Below the pieces are notes generated by a model. The model did not search any database, was not told the origin of the DNA, and was given only the letters and a program-made list of their open reading frames with translations. 8,358 bases of DNA from Thiosocius sp965601425. Its GTDB lineage: Bacteria; Pseudomonadota; Gammaproteobacteria; Chromatiales; Chromatiaceae. Location: assembly GCA_965601425.1 (NCBI GenBank), contig CBFCWF010000183.1, positions 1 to 8,358 on the forward strand. The letters run 5' to 3'. Within the stretch, counting starts at the first letter, position 1. Each line of letters opens with the position of its first letter. Made by a program: the position numbers and the translations under genes. Of this stretch, positions 1 to 5,958 are shown in pieces.

Positions 1-974
1 ACCATCATGGCAGGAAAGGCAAAGCTTTGAACTGCCGCCAGGCTGGTCCAGTTGGGTACCGGCACGACCGGCGACACGAACGCGAACTTCGGTTGACGGG
101 CCGTGTCGTAGATCCCCCAGTGTGCGCCTGCCTGACCCTCCAGCGCGCTTTTCCACGGCTGGTCGAATGCCTCCATGATGTAGTAGACCATCCCTTCGCG
201 TGCCGCGGCGGCGAGAAAGCGACGCAGGAAACGGGCCTGGTTGGCGGGGGTGGCCACTGCATCGTGCAACATCCGGCCGTGGCTCGGCCAGCCCACCTCG
301 GTGATGACGATCGGTTTTTCCGGATAGGCATCCCGCAGCTGCCGGTAGCGCAGCAAGGCGTAATCCACCGCGGCATCAAGCGCCACGCCTTCCCAATAAG
401 GCAGGAGGTGCACCGCAATGAAATCCACGGCGTCAACCAGTTCCGGATGGTCCAGCCACAGGTGCCAGGGTTCGGCGGTACTGACGGGGACCGTGACGGA
501 TTGCTTGACCCTACGGATATGCGCGGCGACCTGCGTGATCGTCTGATCCTCGCGATAGACCGCTTCATTGCCGACGATGATGCGCACCACCGGGTCGCGA
601 TTCTCGTGGTAGACGCGCAGCAGCCGCTCCACCTCGGCCGTGTTGAAGTCGGCCTGGTCGTTCAACCAGGCGCCGAGCGTCACGGTCAGGTCATGCGCGG
701 CGGCCAGGCGCGGGACCTCGGCCATCGTCGCTTGCACTGTGTAGGTCCTCACCCCACGCACGTCGCGGGACAATAGCGCCAGGTCCGCATCGATCTCAGC
801 GTTCGACGGGAACTCCCCGATGGTTGGATCCTGGTCACCGCGAATCGGCGAGAAAGAGACGCCGGCGACCTGCGCCGGCCACGGGGGCTCGATGTCGGGT
901 CGGTTGACAAGCCACCACAACAACAACGACAGCACGCCCATCGAGAGCACGATGGCGAGGTTGGAGCGGGTCAT
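1..974 (-). CDS. GH17-family beta-glucan hydrolase/transglycosylase, membrane-anchored, C-terminus cut by window edge
   Basis: The reading frame starts with ATG at 974 and stays open to the window edge, giving 324 residues with no stop. Residues 5-23 form one hydrophobic segment (signal anchor), so the following domain should be periplasmic. The domain, about residues 35-300, reads as glycoside hydrolase family 17: VGNEAVY holds the expected proton donor Glu137, ITEVGWPS holds the expected nucleophile Glu226, and YYIMEAFDQPWK and HWGIYD are typical late-domain motifs. GH17 enzymes cleave or rearrange beta-1,3-glucans. From about residue 309 a second hydrophobic stretch begins (SLAAVQSFAFPAMM). 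This suggests the protein continues into membrane segments, as in the NdvC-like proteins where GH17 is joined to a GT2 glycosyltransferase, but that part lies outside the window. A short AGG at 979-981 is a weak ribosome binding site. The gene is divergent from methyltransferase A. Family assignment is firm; the glucan-synthase fusion is inference. Confidence 0.9.
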   Translation of the reverse strand, partial: MTRSNLAIVLSMGVLSLLLWWLVNRPDIEPPWPAQVAGVSFSPIRGDQDPTIGEFPSNAEIDADLALLSRDVRGVRTYTVQATMAEVPRLAAAHDLTVTLGAWLNDQADFNTAEVERLLRVYHENRDPVVRIIVGNEAVYREDQTITQVAAHIRRVKQSVTVPVSTAEPWHLWLDHPELVDAVDFIAVHLLPYWEGVALDAAVDYALLRYRQLRDAYPEKPIVITEVGWPSHGRMLHDAVATPANQARFLRRFLAAAAREGMVYYIMEAFDQPWKSALEGQAGAHWGIYDTARQPKFAFVSPVVPVPNWTSLAAVQSFAFPAMM

Positions 975-1262
975 CGGACCTGATCTGCGTGGTCGCAGCG
1001 CGCCGCGCGGCTGCGTGGTGCAAAAGCCCGTGAAGCGGGAGACTTCTCGTCGGTAGCAAGCCTCAAGGTCCGATCCTCGAAATAATGTGCGCGGCCACAC
1101 GGTCGCTATGGGCACGGGCCGCGAATGATAGCTTCTACGCCAAATGCGCGTGGCGCGCTATCTTTAGGGTTGAGTCCGGGTAAGCCAGGCCGAACACCGG
1201 CGCGAACCTCGACCTGCGACGCGGCGTGCGCCGTTTAGCATTGGACCGTCGGAGGTGCGGCG
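975..1262. other. Divergent intergenic region between GH17 gene and methyltransferase A
   Basis: This 288-base gap should hold the promoters of both neighbours. I found no convincing -35/-10 pair on either strand. Two inverted repeats are visible. One has 6-base arms CGCAGC (994-999) and GCTGCG (1010-1015). The other has 5-base arms GCGCG (1146-1150) and CGCGC (1154-1158) around TGG, followed by TATCTTT. Short open frames here look like chance GC-rich frames and have no recognisable product. Confidence 0.5.
1251..1255 (+). promoter_or_regulatory. Ribosome binding site of methyltransferase A
   Basis: GGAGG lies seven bases before the ATG at 1263. It is the strongest Shine-Dalgarno match in the window and fixes the start of methyltransferase A. 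Confidence 0.8.
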
Positions 1263-1886
1263 ATGTTTCAAATCGACAGGCAGTTGGCGCAAACGCGTTA
1301 CCAGCGGCTCGCGACGCAGTACGACTATGCGACGCGGCGCATCGAACCCGTCCGCAGGCTGGCCATAGACGCGCTTGGCCTGGAGCCCGGGCAGCGTGTG
1401 CTCGACGTCGCCTGTGGCACTGGCAAGAGCTTCCGCCTGTTGCGCGAGGCCGTCGGTCCGGACGGTGTCGTGGTCGGCGTCGAGCAGTCGCCGGAGATGT
1501 TGCGGCGGGCCCGTCAGCGGGTGAGTGCGGCCGGCTGGGACAATGTCAGGCTGGTCGAGTCGAGCATCGAGTCGGCCGACCTGGTCGGGCCTTTCGACGC
1601 CGTGTTGTTCATCTACACCCAGGACGTGCTGCAGTCGGAGGCGGCGCTCGCACGGATCTTCGCGGCGACACGGCCGGGCGCGCGCGTGATATCGACCGGC
1701 CTCAAGCTTTTTCCCTGGTATCTCGGTCCCGCCAATGCGTGGCTGCTCGCGATTTCCTATCCGTACTTCACGACTTTCCGGGGTCTCGACAAACCTTGGG
1801 CGCTGCTTGCGCGCCACCTGGACCTGCACGATGTGCGTGCGACGTTCGGCGGCAGCGGCTATATCGCGCAAGGGACGCGGCGCTGA
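1263..1886 (+). CDS. Class I SAM-dependent methyltransferase A
   Basis: The product is 207 residues, cytosolic, with no signal peptide. It shows the Rossmann-fold SAM-binding motif I VLDVACGTG at 46-54. An acidic residue ends strand 2 (Glu74 in VGVEQSPEML), where it would bind the SAM ribose. FDAVLF follows at 111-116 and a post-strand-5 region PGARVIS at 138-144. The aromatic stretch LFPWYLGPANAW and YPYFTTF (about 149-172) probably forms part of the acceptor site. The substrate cannot be read from the sequence. The closest relative in view is methyltransferase B at 3519-4169: aligned without gaps, residues 12-179 share about 92 of 168 positions by hand count, and the two diverge after the shared PW. 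The ATG at 1263 has a GGAGG ribosome binding site. The stop lies 17 bases from the stop of the convergent ATP-grasp gene, with no room for a terminator between them. Confidence 0.9.
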   Translation: MFQIDRQLAQTRYQRLATQYDYATRRIEPVRRLAIDALGLEPGQRVLDVACGTGKSFRLLREAVGPDGVVVGVEQSPEMLRRARQRVSAAGWDNVRLVESSIESADLVGPFDAVLFIYTQDVLQSEAALARIFAATRPGARVISTGLKLFPWYLGPANAWLLAISYPYFTTFRGLDKPWALLARHLDLHDVRATFGGSGYIAQGTRR

Positions 1887-1903
1887 CATCCCCAGTACCC
1901 TTT

Positions 1904-3262
1904 TCATCGTGTTGCGTTCTCGGTGCCCATCGCGGTCTCCCAGGTCTCTGCGGGCGTCGTGAACAGCGACGGTTCCGCCATCTGGCCGCCGCCGGGCGGG
2001 GGCCAGCCGAGTAGCTTGCTGGCGTGCACACAACGTTGCTCGAGGTCCGCCGGGCTTGTGCCGCCCAGGTGGACGATGCCGAAACGGTAATCACCGAGCC
2101 ACTTGAAGTCCCGTTGCACCTGGGTGCGTGATTTGGGGAATCGCAACAGCAGCGCGTCCGGGAAGGCGCCGCGGAACGCGCGTCGTGCGGCCGTTGTCGG
2201 CATCGCGACGCGCGCAGCTGGATCGAAGCTGCGGTACACGAAGCTGGACGCGCAGGCCGCCGTCGGCTCGCGCGTAGGTACGGATGCCGGATCGATGCCG
2301 TGGCTCAAGGCCAATGTCATTTCGTGCAGGTTCCGGCCGTCGACACGGGCATAGAGATCGGAGAACTGGGCGGCCAGTCGTGGGTTGAACTCGATGACCT
2401 TCAGCTGGCCCGTCCGTTCTTCGAGCACGAACTCCATGTTGAAGAAGCCGTGACTGAAACCGACCGCTTCGAGAAAACGCTGTGCGATGGCCTCGGCCCT
2501 GTCCTGGACCCCCGCCGGGAGACGACTCGGATAGTCCCAGCGCATGAAGGCGCTGGTACCCGGGTACATGGCGGCGTCGACAATGCCCAGGCGGCGCACG
2601 CCACCACCGAAGCTGTAGCCGTCGAGACAATACTGGCGACCTTGCAGACAGGCCTCGAGCATCAGGCTGTGCGCGGTGCCCGCTTCCGGCAGACGCTTGC
2701 GCACGACGGCTTCGAAGGGTTGTATGAGGCGCTGGATGATCCACAGCTCGTGCCGACTGAACCGCGTATGCTTGTACAGTGCCTGCGGACTGTGCATCGT
2801 CCGGGCCAGCACAGAGAAGGCGGCCTTGACGGGCTTCACGAAGACCGGGTAGCCAATGTCGCCCGGAATGTCGGCGTCGTAGTCTGCCTCCAGTCGGCGA
2901 AACGGGATATTGGCCTCGGGTGCGACGCGGTCCAGTACCCGTCGTGCAAACAGCTTGTGCTGACAGGCGAGCACGGCCTCCACCGGTGTGCCGGGCCAGC
3001 CTGCCTGTTCCGCGACCAGGGCGGCGCACAGTGCGCCGAACTGTTCGTGGTTGCTCGTCACCGCGGCCGCGCCATGCAGCCTGGCGCGCAACGCTGCCAG
3101 ACGGCTGAATCGCTCCATATCGAACCAGGCCAGCCGAGCACTGTCCGGAAAGCGGAACAAATCGAAGCCCGCGTGCAGTTGAGGCCATTGCCGCGCCAGT
3201 CTGCGAAACGCAATCCGGTCCCAGTCGTAGCGAAAAAGCACCAATGTCTTGTTGCGTTTCAC
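1904..3262 (-). CDS. ATP-grasp domain ligase (carnosine-synthase-like family), substrate unknown
   Basis: The product is 452 residues from GTG at 3262. ATP-grasp enzymes join a carboxylate to an amine or thiol through an acyl-phosphate. Visible landmarks are QHKLFARRVL at 101-110; GYPVFVKPVKAAFS at 137-150 with the nucleotide-binding lysine near 143; the hinge-like MLEACLQGRQYCLDGYSF at 201-218; and NMEF (Glu277) plus VIEFNPRLA (Glu291, Asn293, Arg295), which supply the usual magnesium and phosphate ligands. The region after about residue 330 is less familiar. No membrane segment is seen. The frame is open further upstream, with ATG at 3409 and TTG at 3424, but the extra residues are arginine-rich and unlike a domain. 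The convincing protein begins at KRNKTLVLFRYDWD, so I chose the GTG, which has a weak GGA at 3269-3271. The gene lies on the opposite strand between two paralogous methyltransferases. A peptide or amino-acid ligase role is inferred from the family only. Confidence 0.85.
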   Translation of the reverse strand: MKRNKTLVLFRYDWDRIAFRRLARQWPQLHAGFDLFRFPDSARLAWFDMERFSRLAALRARLHGAAAVTSNHEQFGALCAALVAEQAGWPGTPVEAVLACQHKLFARRVLDRVAPEANIPFRRLEADYDADIPGDIGYPVFVKPVKAAFSVLARTMHSPQALYKHTRFSRHELWIIQRLIQPFEAVVRKRLPEAGTAHSLMLEACLQGRQYCLDGYSFGGGVRRLGIVDAAMYPGTSAFMRWDYPSRLPAGVQDRAEAIAQRFLEAVGFSHGFFNMEFVLEERTGQLKVIEFNPRLAAQFSDLYARVDGRNLHEMTLALSHGIDPASVPTREPTAACASSFVYRSFDPAARVAMPTTAARRAFRGAFPDALLLRFPKSRTQVQRDFKWLGDYRFGIVHLGGTSPADLEQRCVHASKLLGWPPPGGGQMAEPSLFTTPAETWETAMGTENATR

Positions 3263-3451
3263 GGCGTGTCCAGTTGATCGGCCCGGCAGGCTGCCGAATG
3301 GGTTGTCATCGGCGAGCGACCTCGTAAGGCTATCACGACCGCTCAGGCGGATAGCGCGTTCGGCAACCGCGCATTGGTCGGGTTTTTGCCGCCGCATACG
3401 CTTGTCCATTCTTGCGAAAGACAATGTCGTGACGCAAACTCCCTGGCAATC

Positions 3452-3472
3452 GCACCGCGTTGCAGCGGGTGC
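3452..3472. repeat. Imperfect inverted repeat in the presumed leader of methyltransferase B
   Basis: The arms are GCACCGC at 3452-3458 and GCGGGTGC at 3465-3472. They pair across six bases with one bulged G. The repeat lies about 45 bases before the ATG of methyltransferase B. It could be an operator or an RNA leader hairpin, or simply chance in GC-rich DNA. Confidence 0.35.
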
Positions 3473-3507
3473 GCTGTCGTGTCTCTCGGCCGCCTCCTAA
3501 CTGGTGC

Positions 3508-3513
3508 AGGTGA
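3508..3513 (+). promoter_or_regulatory. Ribosome binding site deciding the start of methyltransferase B
   Basis: AGGTGA ends five bases, and its AGG core eight bases, before the ATG at 3519. The competing in-frame GTG at 3504 lies upstream of this site and has no good Shine-Dalgarno match, so ATG 3519 is preferred. Confidence 0.65.
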
Positions 3514-3518
3514 ACTCC

Positions 3519-4169
3519 ATGATTCAACGTCCTGACGTGCCCGATGCGGCGAAAGCCGTTGCCCAGTACCGGCAGCATGCGGGTGACTACGACACGTCGG
3601 CGCAGCGCACGATGCGGTTGCGTGTGCGCACGATCGAGAAACTCGGACTGCGTCCCGGCGACCGTGTTCTGGACGTAGCCTGTGGTACGGGACTCAGTTT
3701 TCCGCTGCTGCGCGAAGCGGTCGGTGCACACGGCGCGGTCATCGGTATCGATGTCAGCCCAGACATGATGGACCTGGCGCGGCGGCGGGTGGTGCACGCC
3801 GGTTGGCAGAATGTCACGCTGCTGGAGGCACCCGTCGACTCGGCCGGCATACCCGGGCCGCTCGATGCCGTCCTGTTCAACTTCACCCACGATGTCATGC
3901 GCTCCACCGCCGCACTCGCGCGGATCTTCGCTGCAACCGCCCCGGGTGCGCGGGTCGCCATCGCTGGCATGAAATACCTGCCCTGGTGGATGGCGCCGCT
4001 CAACGTGGTGGTGCGGGCCAAGGCACGCCCCTACATGACCACGTTCGAAGGCCTTGAAGCGCCATGGAACCTGACATTGCCTTACCTCTCCGGATTCAGA
4101 TGGACGCCAGCGCTGTTCGGCATCGCATACATCGGCTGGGGCAGGGTACGTGAGGTGGAAAATGCCTAG
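3519..4169 (+). CDS. Class I SAM-dependent methyltransferase B, paralog of A
   Basis: The product is 216 residues and cytosolic. SAM-binding motif I VLDVACGTG is at 50-58. Asp78 in IGIDVSPDMM is the ribose-binding acid (Glu in paralog A). LDAVLF is at 115-120. The stretch LARIFAAT at 133-140 is identical in both paralogs. The region MKYLPWWMAPLNVVV to PYMTTFEGLEAPW (151-183) is rich in aromatic and hydrophobic residues and may bind a lipid-like or aromatic acceptor, but this is only a guess. After PW, at residue 183, the sequence departs from paralog A and ends in its own tail, FRWTPALFGIAYIGWGRVREVENA in outline. An in-frame GTG at 3504 would add five residues; the AGGTGA site favours ATG 3519. 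The sulfatase-like gene follows on the same strand after 95 bases, so the two may be cotranscribed. The substrate is unknown. Confidence 0.9.
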   Translation: MIQRPDVPDAAKAVAQYRQHAGDYDTSAQRTMRLRVRTIEKLGLRPGDRVLDVACGTGLSFPLLREAVGAHGAVIGIDVSPDMMDLARRRVVHAGWQNVTLLEAPVDSAGIPGPLDAVLFNFTHDVMRSTAALARIFAATAPGARVAIAGMKYLPWWMAPLNVVVRAKARPYMTTFEGLEAPWNLTLPYLSGFRWTPALFGIAYIGWGRVREVENA

Positions 4170-4197
4170 ACTATCGATTGATGTCCTGTCTTCCGGC

Positions 4198-4215
4198 GAT
4201 CGACGGGCGTCGATC
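4198..4215. repeat. Perfect palindrome between methyltransferase B and the sulfatase-like gene
   Basis: GATCGACG at 4198-4205 and CGTCGATC at 4208-4215 are exact reverse complements around GG. A second inverted repeat, GGGCC-ATCCG-GGCCC, follows closely at about 4228-4242. There is no T-tract after either, so a simple terminator is unlikely. Possible roles are an operator, an attenuating RNA structure or an mRNA processing site. The region would be coding if the downstream gene began at ATG 4178, which I think unlikely. Confidence 0.45.
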
Positions 4216-4252
4216 TTCGTTGCAACCGGGCCATCCGGGCCCACGAACTGAC

Positions 4253-4257
4253 AGGGG
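4253..4257 (+). promoter_or_regulatory. Ribosome binding site supporting a TTG start at 4265
   Basis: AGGGG lies seven bases before TTG at 4265. No comparable site precedes the in-frame ATGs at 4178 and 4181. The protein from TTG 4265 reaches its first membrane segment after ten residues, as expected for an inner-membrane protein. Confidence 0.6.
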
Positions 4258-4264
4258 CGCACGA

Positions 4265-5914
4265 TTGGAACATCCGCGAACACAGGGCAGCCGGTGGCTG
4301 CTCGTGACAAAGGTCATGCTGGCACTGCTGCTGCTCAATTTCCTGACCAGCTTCGCCAACGTGTGGTCGACGCCCTATATCCAGCCGGCCATGCGCATCG
4401 GTGCGGATTTCGTCGCCTTGTGGCTTGTCCTGCTGCTGCTCGTCGCGCTGTCCGGGCGTGTCGGACCGCGCGCCGTCCGGTGGTTGGCCGTTCTTTTCAC
4501 GCTGTTCGTAATCGGTCGCTACATCGAGGTAACGGTACCGGCCTGGTTCGGGCGCAAGGTGAACCTGTACTGGGACGCCCAACACCTGCCGACCTTTCTC
4601 GATGTCGCGAGCCAGGAGTACGCCTGGTGGCAGCTGCTCGGCTTCGTGGCCGCGTTCGTCGGTGGACTTTGGCTGCTGGCCCGCCTGATCCAGGCCTGTA
4701 TCCAGGTCCTGGCGCGACATGCGGCGCCCTACGCGCTGCGTTCGCCGGCCGCCTGGGTCGTTACCGCCGGGCTCGTTGGCCTGGTGGGAGCCGGTCTGAT
4801 CAAGGTCGAAGCCGCAGGGCCATACGTGGCGGCGCCCGCATTCCCGGTCTTCCAGCGCCAGTCGCATCTTTTGGCGGCCGCGTTCTTCCCGGACCGCTTT
4901 CGGTCGGAGCTGCCGGCATCGCCATCGCTCGAATCGGATCTGCAGGCGCTCCGCGGGGCCGAGGTCAAGGTGGTGTTCCTCGAGTCTTACGGGGCCGCGA
5001 CCTATGAGCGCGACGACCTGTTCCAGGCCATTCACCCCGGCCGGGAGAAGCTCGAACGGGCGGCCACTGCACAGGGCCGCCAGGTGTTGTCCGCATTCGT
5101 CAAGGCAGCCGCTTTCGGGGGTGCCTCGGACCTGTCCCACCTGAGCTTTCTGTCCGGCATCGACCTGACCGATCCGATTCGGCACGATTTGCTCATCACG
5201 ACCAGTCGGCCCACGATACTCGATACCTTCGAACAGGCCGGCTACCGCACCATCGGCTGGTATCCGGCGATGAGCTGGGATTGGCCCGAAGTGTCGTTCT
5301 ACGGCTTCGATCACTACCACGACGCGCTCAGCCTGGATTACCGCGGTCCCAAGTTCGGCCTGTGGTGGCTACCCGATCAGTTTTCGATGGCACGCGCCGA
5401 CGAGATGTATCCGCCGGAACCCGAAGGCAAGCCGCGCTTCCTGTTCTTCCCGACGATTACGACGCACATTCCGTTTCGCCCCACACCACCGTACCAGGTC
5501 GACTGGTCGCTGGTCACGACCGACAAGCCCTACGCGGACGCGGCGATCGAAAAGGCGATGGCCGAAGGGATCGACTGGCACGGGCTGTTCCAGGGCTATA
5601 TCAATAGTTTCAACTACACATTCGAATGGCTGACCGGTTATCAAGCGCTGCCGGCGTCGCGCGAGTCGCTGATGATCCTGATCGGTGATCATCAGCCGGC
5701 CGGTGGCATCACGGGGCCTGGCGCGACCTGGAACGTCCCGGTGCATATCATCACCAGCAATGCGACGATCGCCGAGCGCCTGCGGTTGCTCGGCTTCAGC
5801 GATGGCATGAATCCGCCGCAGCTGTCGCTCGGCCATATCAGCGAACTGCCGCTGCTGCTGTTGGCGGTGTTCGACAGCGGCGGGCCGGCGGTTGCTCAGG
5901 CGGTGGGCGGTTAA
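4265..5914 (+). CDS. Sulfatase-like (alkaline phosphatase superfamily) inner-membrane protein, LtaS/OpgB-type architecture
   Basis: The product is 549 residues from TTG 4265 (578 if from ATG 4178). There are five hydrophobic segments at about 11-30, 47-64, 70-88, 122-142 and 162-180, followed by a large periplasmic domain. Metal-site landmarks of the superfamily are visible: VVFLESYG with Glu240, GGASDLSHLSFLSG (285-298) with the candidate nucleophile Ser288, TTHIPF with His401, and LIGDHQP with Asp475 and His476. Such proteins transfer or hydrolyse phospho-group or sulfate esters on envelope polymers or lipids. Well-known relatives by architecture are lipoteichoic acid synthase and the OpgB phosphoglycerol transferase. 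The usual Thr nucleophile is not present in its expected GxT form, so activity is plausible but not certain. The gene follows methyltransferase B on the same strand and ends 44 bases from the convergent selD fusion. Which group it transfers is unknown. The start is inferred from the ribosome binding site. Confidence 0.85.
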   Translation: MEHPRTQGSRWLLVTKVMLALLLLNFLTSFANVWSTPYIQPAMRIGADFVALWLVLLLLVALSGRVGPRAVRWLAVLFTLFVIGRYIEVTVPAWFGRKVNLYWDAQHLPTFLDVASQEYAWWQLLGFVAAFVGGLWLLARLIQACIQVLARHAAPYALRSPAAWVVTAGLVGLVGAGLIKVEAAGPYVAAPAFPVFQRQSHLLAAAFFPDRFRSELPASPSLESDLQALRGAEVKVVFLESYGAATYERDDLFQAIHPGREKLERAATAQGRQVLSAFVKAAAFGGASDLSHLSFLSGIDLTDPIRHDLLITTSRPTILDTFEQAGYRTIGWYPAMSWDWPEVSFYGFDHYHDALSLDYRGPKFGLWWLPDQFSMARADEMYPPEPEGKPRFLFFPTITTHIPFRPTPPYQVDWSLVTTDKPYADAAIEKAMAEGIDWHGLFQGYINSFNYTFEWLTGYQALPASRESLMILIGDHQPAGGITGPGATWNVPVHIITSNATIAERLRLLGFSDGMNPPQLSLGHISELPLLLLAVFDSGGPAVAQAVGG

Positions 5915-5920
5915 CGCGCT

Positions 5921-5937
5921 TGCCGGGCGCCCCGGCA
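5921..5937. terminator. Hairpin between convergent genes, probable bidirectional terminator
   Basis: TGCCGGG at 5921-5927 and CCCGGCA at 5931-5937 form a perfect seven-base stem with a CGC loop. It starts seven bases after the sulfatase-like stop and lies 22 bases beyond the selD stop. No T-tract follows on either strand, so it may act as a weak or Rho-assisted terminator or as an mRNA-stabilising hairpin. Its position between two convergent 3' ends is the main support. Confidence 0.6.
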
Positions 5938-5958
5938 GTCGGTGTCAGACGCGAGGGA

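Larger units (their letters stand above)
3263..3518. other. Divergent region between ATP-grasp gene and methyltransferase B
   Basis: If the ATP-grasp gene starts at 3262, this 256-base region is the shared upstream region of two divergent genes. If that gene starts at 3409 or 3424, more than half of it is coding. It holds an inverted repeat CGGCAG-G-CTGCCG at 3284-3296 and a longer imperfect hairpin at 3452-3472. No convincing promoter pair was found. Confidence 0.45.

Noticed and set aside
27..776. 249-codon plus-strand frame opposite the GH17 gene
   Set aside because: The minus frame encodes GH17 with both catalytic glutamates. The plus frame shows no family motif.
1159..1164. TATCTT as a -10 box for methyltransferase A
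   Set aside because: No acceptable -35 lies at the expected distance upstream.
1164..2033. Long minus-strand open frame opposite methyltransferase A, and a similar one at 3333-4310 opposite methyltransferase B
   Set aside because: Both are antisense to clear paralogous genes and have Arg/Pro-rich translations without domain features. Long antisense frames are expected in GC-rich coding DNA, and their likeness follows from the paralogy of the sense genes.
2091..3277. Long open frames in other phases overlapping the ATP-grasp gene (2091-3188 minus, 2300-3277 plus)
   Set aside because: They fully overlap a gene with clear ATP-grasp motifs, and their own translations show no recognisable motif.
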